This document shows, in pieces, positions 60,746 through 64,000 of a DNA stretch of 64,000 nt. The notes below the pieces were generated by a model. It made no database searches, was not told the DNA's origin, and worked only from the letters and a program-made list of their open reading frames with translations. Within the stretch, counting starts at the first letter, position 1, and each line of letters starts with the position of its first letter. Position numbers and translations under genes: made by a program. The DNA is from Prochilodus magdalenae. Taxonomy: Eukaryota; Chordata; Actinopteri; Characiformes; Prochilodontidae. Location of the stretch: the NCBI GenBank assembly GCA_024036415.1, contig JAMWET010007209.1:287501-351500 (forward strand), written 5' to 3'.

Positions 60746-63596
60746 TGATTACTTACTTCAAATTCTTTCAGGACAGCAAAAAGTTACAGTGAATGATGTT
60801 CTCTGTGCACAGATTCCTCCAGATTCAGCGGACCAATTTCAGTTTAACGCTTAGGGCTGAAAGAATTTTGAAATCTCACTTTAAAGGAGTGCTGTTATAG
60901 CCTACATTCTCAACAGTGTTGTCTTATCGGGCATTAATGTGTGGCAGAGCTTGTAGATGAGTTAGGTCAATTAGCAGCAACCAAAACATCACATACTACC
61001 TGGTACTGGCATGTTCAGTGCTTAAGTCTCAAGACAGAAATAGGAGAAGGTCTGATCCTCTTAGACAAAACTGAACTGAACTTCAAAAAAATAATCAGAA
61101 TTTAATCACAGTTGCAATACTGATCAGAAAAACACAATTAGACATTCCTTCCAGGTCAGCATTATTAATGGTACTGTACAGTAGAAATTGCTATTGGATA
61201 TGGATTTAATCAGTTATACTGATCTACCAGGCTAATTTAATATAATGCTCAAAAATTATTGCTAAATAATGATCCTGAATTAGGGGTGGATTATATGGCG
61301 TTTCATAATACATGATACATAGGGTCAACACCTGAGGGAAACCGCAGCTTTACAGAAGAAGGCCAAAAACGTACTTACAGTTCAGTATCAGATTTCATCC
61401 TAATCAATTTAGTACTATTTTTGTCGGTCGTATCATAAAAGAGATACCTGTTTCTCCCTGTAGAGAGATATCACAGTGAGCCCCAGGACTGCAATGTTTA
61501 CAACATACTACCACAAACTATGAATGCTATGAATTTCTTTTGTATGTATGTCACATACTACGCTGCAGTAATGCCCGTTAAACGCGCTGTTGATTATGCT
61601 TTGTTTGTTTTGAAAAATGCAGTTCAGTGTTCTTTATGCACCAATGATATCCACGATACCTTCAGGACAGCACGGTGTTACTTAATTTATCACAGTACTA
61701 TACATTATCATCACCTATCAATAAATACAGTTCATCCACAAATGCATAATGTGGTGTGTGGTGCTTTGGCTTCTGGATAGAAGCACACTGAGTCGTCAAG
61801 AAACATCTGCTCTTACATTTTGCTGGAGCAAATACAGTAAGGCAGCGTCTGTGGTTCCAGAGGCTGAGCATGTCAGTGTGAACACAGGCTGAAGGTTGTG
61901 GTATAGACTGAGGAATGGTCTTTCATCACCTGGTTTATGATGCAGGGATGCAGAAGGCCAGATGATGACTGATATTGTGTTGTGGTATTTCTGCATAGTG
62001 TGAACTGAATACTGTCGAAGTTTAACACTGCTGATTTTTTTGACCTACAGTGGTCTGTGCTGCAGGCCACAGCGGGCCAAGGAATAAGTGAGATGTTATA
62101 CAGTCCTTCTTTAATCTTAGTGATAAAAGGATAGTTAAATGAATTGCCTAGGAATTTGGACCATATTTTGACCAGTGCCAGAAACCACATCGGCAGGTCT
62201 GTTTGAGATACTTAACAGTCCAACATGGTGTAATGCACTCAGTAGTTGGGTGAAGGCTCCCGGGGAGGGAGATACAACAGAAATCCAGGCAGGAGACAGC
62301 CGTTCGGAGTACTGGACCATTTATTGGGCTGAGGAGCACCCACACCTCGTGGTTACAATCCCAGACAACACTGCAGCCGAACATAGAGGTTCCAAAACCC
62401 CCCGTAACCATTCCGCGTGCCGTACTTCTATAACCGTTAGCTTTGTACTCCCTCTCTCGCTCACGACATACAGTGCGCATGCGCTCAATGCCGGCACTTA
62501 AAGTGAGCGTTACGAAGTTGTGACGAGTGTGTGATGGTTTAAGCGCGCAATATAAAGCCTTTAAAACAATGGTGGCAGTAAATGATTGGGCCGTTAGGTG
62601 ATTAAAAAGTGTTACTGTTACCGGCGTCCTCCCACACGCTGTCCTGCTAATGGTGGTGCTGTTTTATTTAATCCACAAGTTTGGACTAAGCTTTGTGGAA
62701 TTCATCACTCATCTATGCACTCAGATTTAACCCAGACCAAATTAGATTTTTGGCAATTCCAGATTGTATCCAGATTCATTTTTGATAGTCTGGGCAGCAA
62801 ACAACAGAGAAAAACAGCGAATCCAGTTTTTGTAAATCGACTCCAAACCACATTTGGAGATGGACTGAATTGTGATGCCAACTGGATTTTTACAGGCATG
62901 TCTTAACTTGGACAGAGATGAAAACAGCTTTCTTAACCTGCAGTGAAAGTCATATTACAAGATTCATTAAACTGAAAATTGTGCAAAAATATATTTTTTG
63001 AAAAAACTATATTTTAAATATATATTATATTGTGATATTGTGAGTATATGTGGTGTATCAGGATATTTATTTTTCAGACACCCATCAGTTGGAACTGTTA
63101 AGTTTAAACCTGTTATTAGTTGGGTGTGTCTAACTGGTACTGGTACTGTAGTTGAAGACACCCTCATCATTATCACAGCGACCCATGCAGGTTGGTGATG
63201 TCTGGACACAAATCCAATCAAATCCAATCCAACAAATCTGATTTGCCTGGAGTAAAGACACCCAAAGACACCCCAAGGAAGGTATGCCTGTATTTCAATA
63301 GAAATAAAGAAGGCTGTTTTATTTATTTGCATTATATTTTTCTGGACATTTTTAAAACCGCTACAGTCCACTTTAAATGGTGTGTTTTTTGATTTGTAAA
63401 GTTAAAATCAGTTAAAACATCTTTAGAGAACACACTTAAAATGGCATTTTCTACAAATTGCATTTGCATAATTTATTAAAGAACAATAAACCCATACAAC
63501 ATCAAATACTGTGTGTTTAATCCAGCAACAATTGTGTATTAACATGTGCAGATAAGTGTTCTCTGTAGATGATGTGTAACTTGTCTACAGAAAAAA

Positions 63597-63601
<5 letters not shown>

Positions 63602-63652
<51 letters not shown>
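63602..63652. repeat. (TA)n microsatellite
   Basis: About 25 uninterrupted TA units. Confidence 0.97.
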
Positions 63653-63655
<3 letters not shown>

Positions 63656-64000
63656 CTCTTGTTCTGTTCAAACAGTAGATCTGTTAGCACTACGTATACC
63701 ACCTGGTCGTTATAGCATGAGTAACTAGTAAAGGTAGAACTAGTCAGGAGTCATTGACTAGCAAAAAGTGAATTAATACGGCATAAAAGTCTATTATATG
63801 TTGTCTCATAATGCACAAACTAGTCCTGGCTGATCTATTACACTTGATGGAGCATGAAAACTGTAAATTAGATTTTTTGCAAAATTATTGTTTTAGACTG
63901 ACTGATCTATCAGCAGGTCTCTCCGTCTTTCTGTCTCTGTTCTCATATGGTAAGGCTGGAAATGTCTGCAGGGTTCGAGAGAGAGAAAGAGAGAGAGAGA

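Larger units (their letters stand above)
51708..64000. other. Long upstream tead4-like intron (partial)
   Basis: 12.3 kb upstream of the first TEAD exon seen. The exon encoding the start of the TEA domain (usually ending SDEGKMYG) was sought on the minus strand and not found, so this is most simply one large intron continuing past the window. It holds simple repeats, hairpins, transposon-like relics and a possible conserved non-coding element near 60.5 kb. No other gene was recognised. Confidence 0.7.

Noticed and set aside
51708..64000. N-terminal TEA-domain exon
   Set aside because: Searched by eye on the minus strand for the segment ending in SDEGKMY and for the VWSPDIEQSFQEAL segment; not found, so placed outside the window.

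Overview
The window is nuclear DNA of a vertebrate, almost certainly a ray-finned (teleost) fish. The evidence is spliced genes with canonical GT-AG introns, long introns, abundant (AT)n, (CA)n and (CT)n microsatellites, minisatellites, and dispersed repeats of a fish type. I see no bacterial operons, rRNA, CRISPR array or convincing tRNA gene. I cannot name the species.

Four protein-coding genes can be assembled exon by exon. (1) kcnq1, minus strand: coding exons 1-3 of the voltage-gated K+ channel Kv7.1. Exon 1 carries the start at 11994, exon 2 lies at 2356-2446 and exon 3 at 493-619. The rest of the gene runs off the left edge. (2) mrps35, plus strand: all eight coding exons between 16711 and 27052, giving a complete 335-residue mitochondrial ribosomal protein mS35. 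(3) mansc4, minus strand: three coding exons between 29234 and 34919, giving a 632-residue type I membrane protein with a signal peptide, a MANSC domain, a very large Ser/Thr-rich mucin-like stalk, one membrane helix and a short basic tail. (4) tead4-like, minus strand: the last ten coding exons, 39489-51707, of a TEAD (TEA-domain) transcription factor of the Hippo pathway. They run from the middle of the TEA domain to the stop. The N-terminal exons are not found in the remaining 12 kb and must lie beyond the right edge.

Layout: kcnq1 and mrps35 are head to head, with a promoter-like GC-rich block between them. mrps35 and mansc4 are tail to tail with 2.2 kb between stops. mansc4 and tead4 are in the same orientation. 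The genes belong to unrelated processes (membrane excitability, mitochondrial translation, cell surface, Hippo transcription), so this is a synteny block, not a functional cluster.

The non-coding remainder holds most of the unusual structure. There is a Harbinger-like transposon with TAA target duplication inside mrps35 intron 5. A 1.2-kb minisatellite of 20-bp units lies upstream of mansc4, and a 34-bp-unit minisatellite lies in kcnq1 intron 1. A 257-bp (TG)n tract starts eight bases after a tead4 splice donor. Several hairpin-forming inverted repeats and a roughly 480-bp polypurine tract are also present. I found no evidence of a wholly new gene system here; the observations under findings are the parts that deserve checking.
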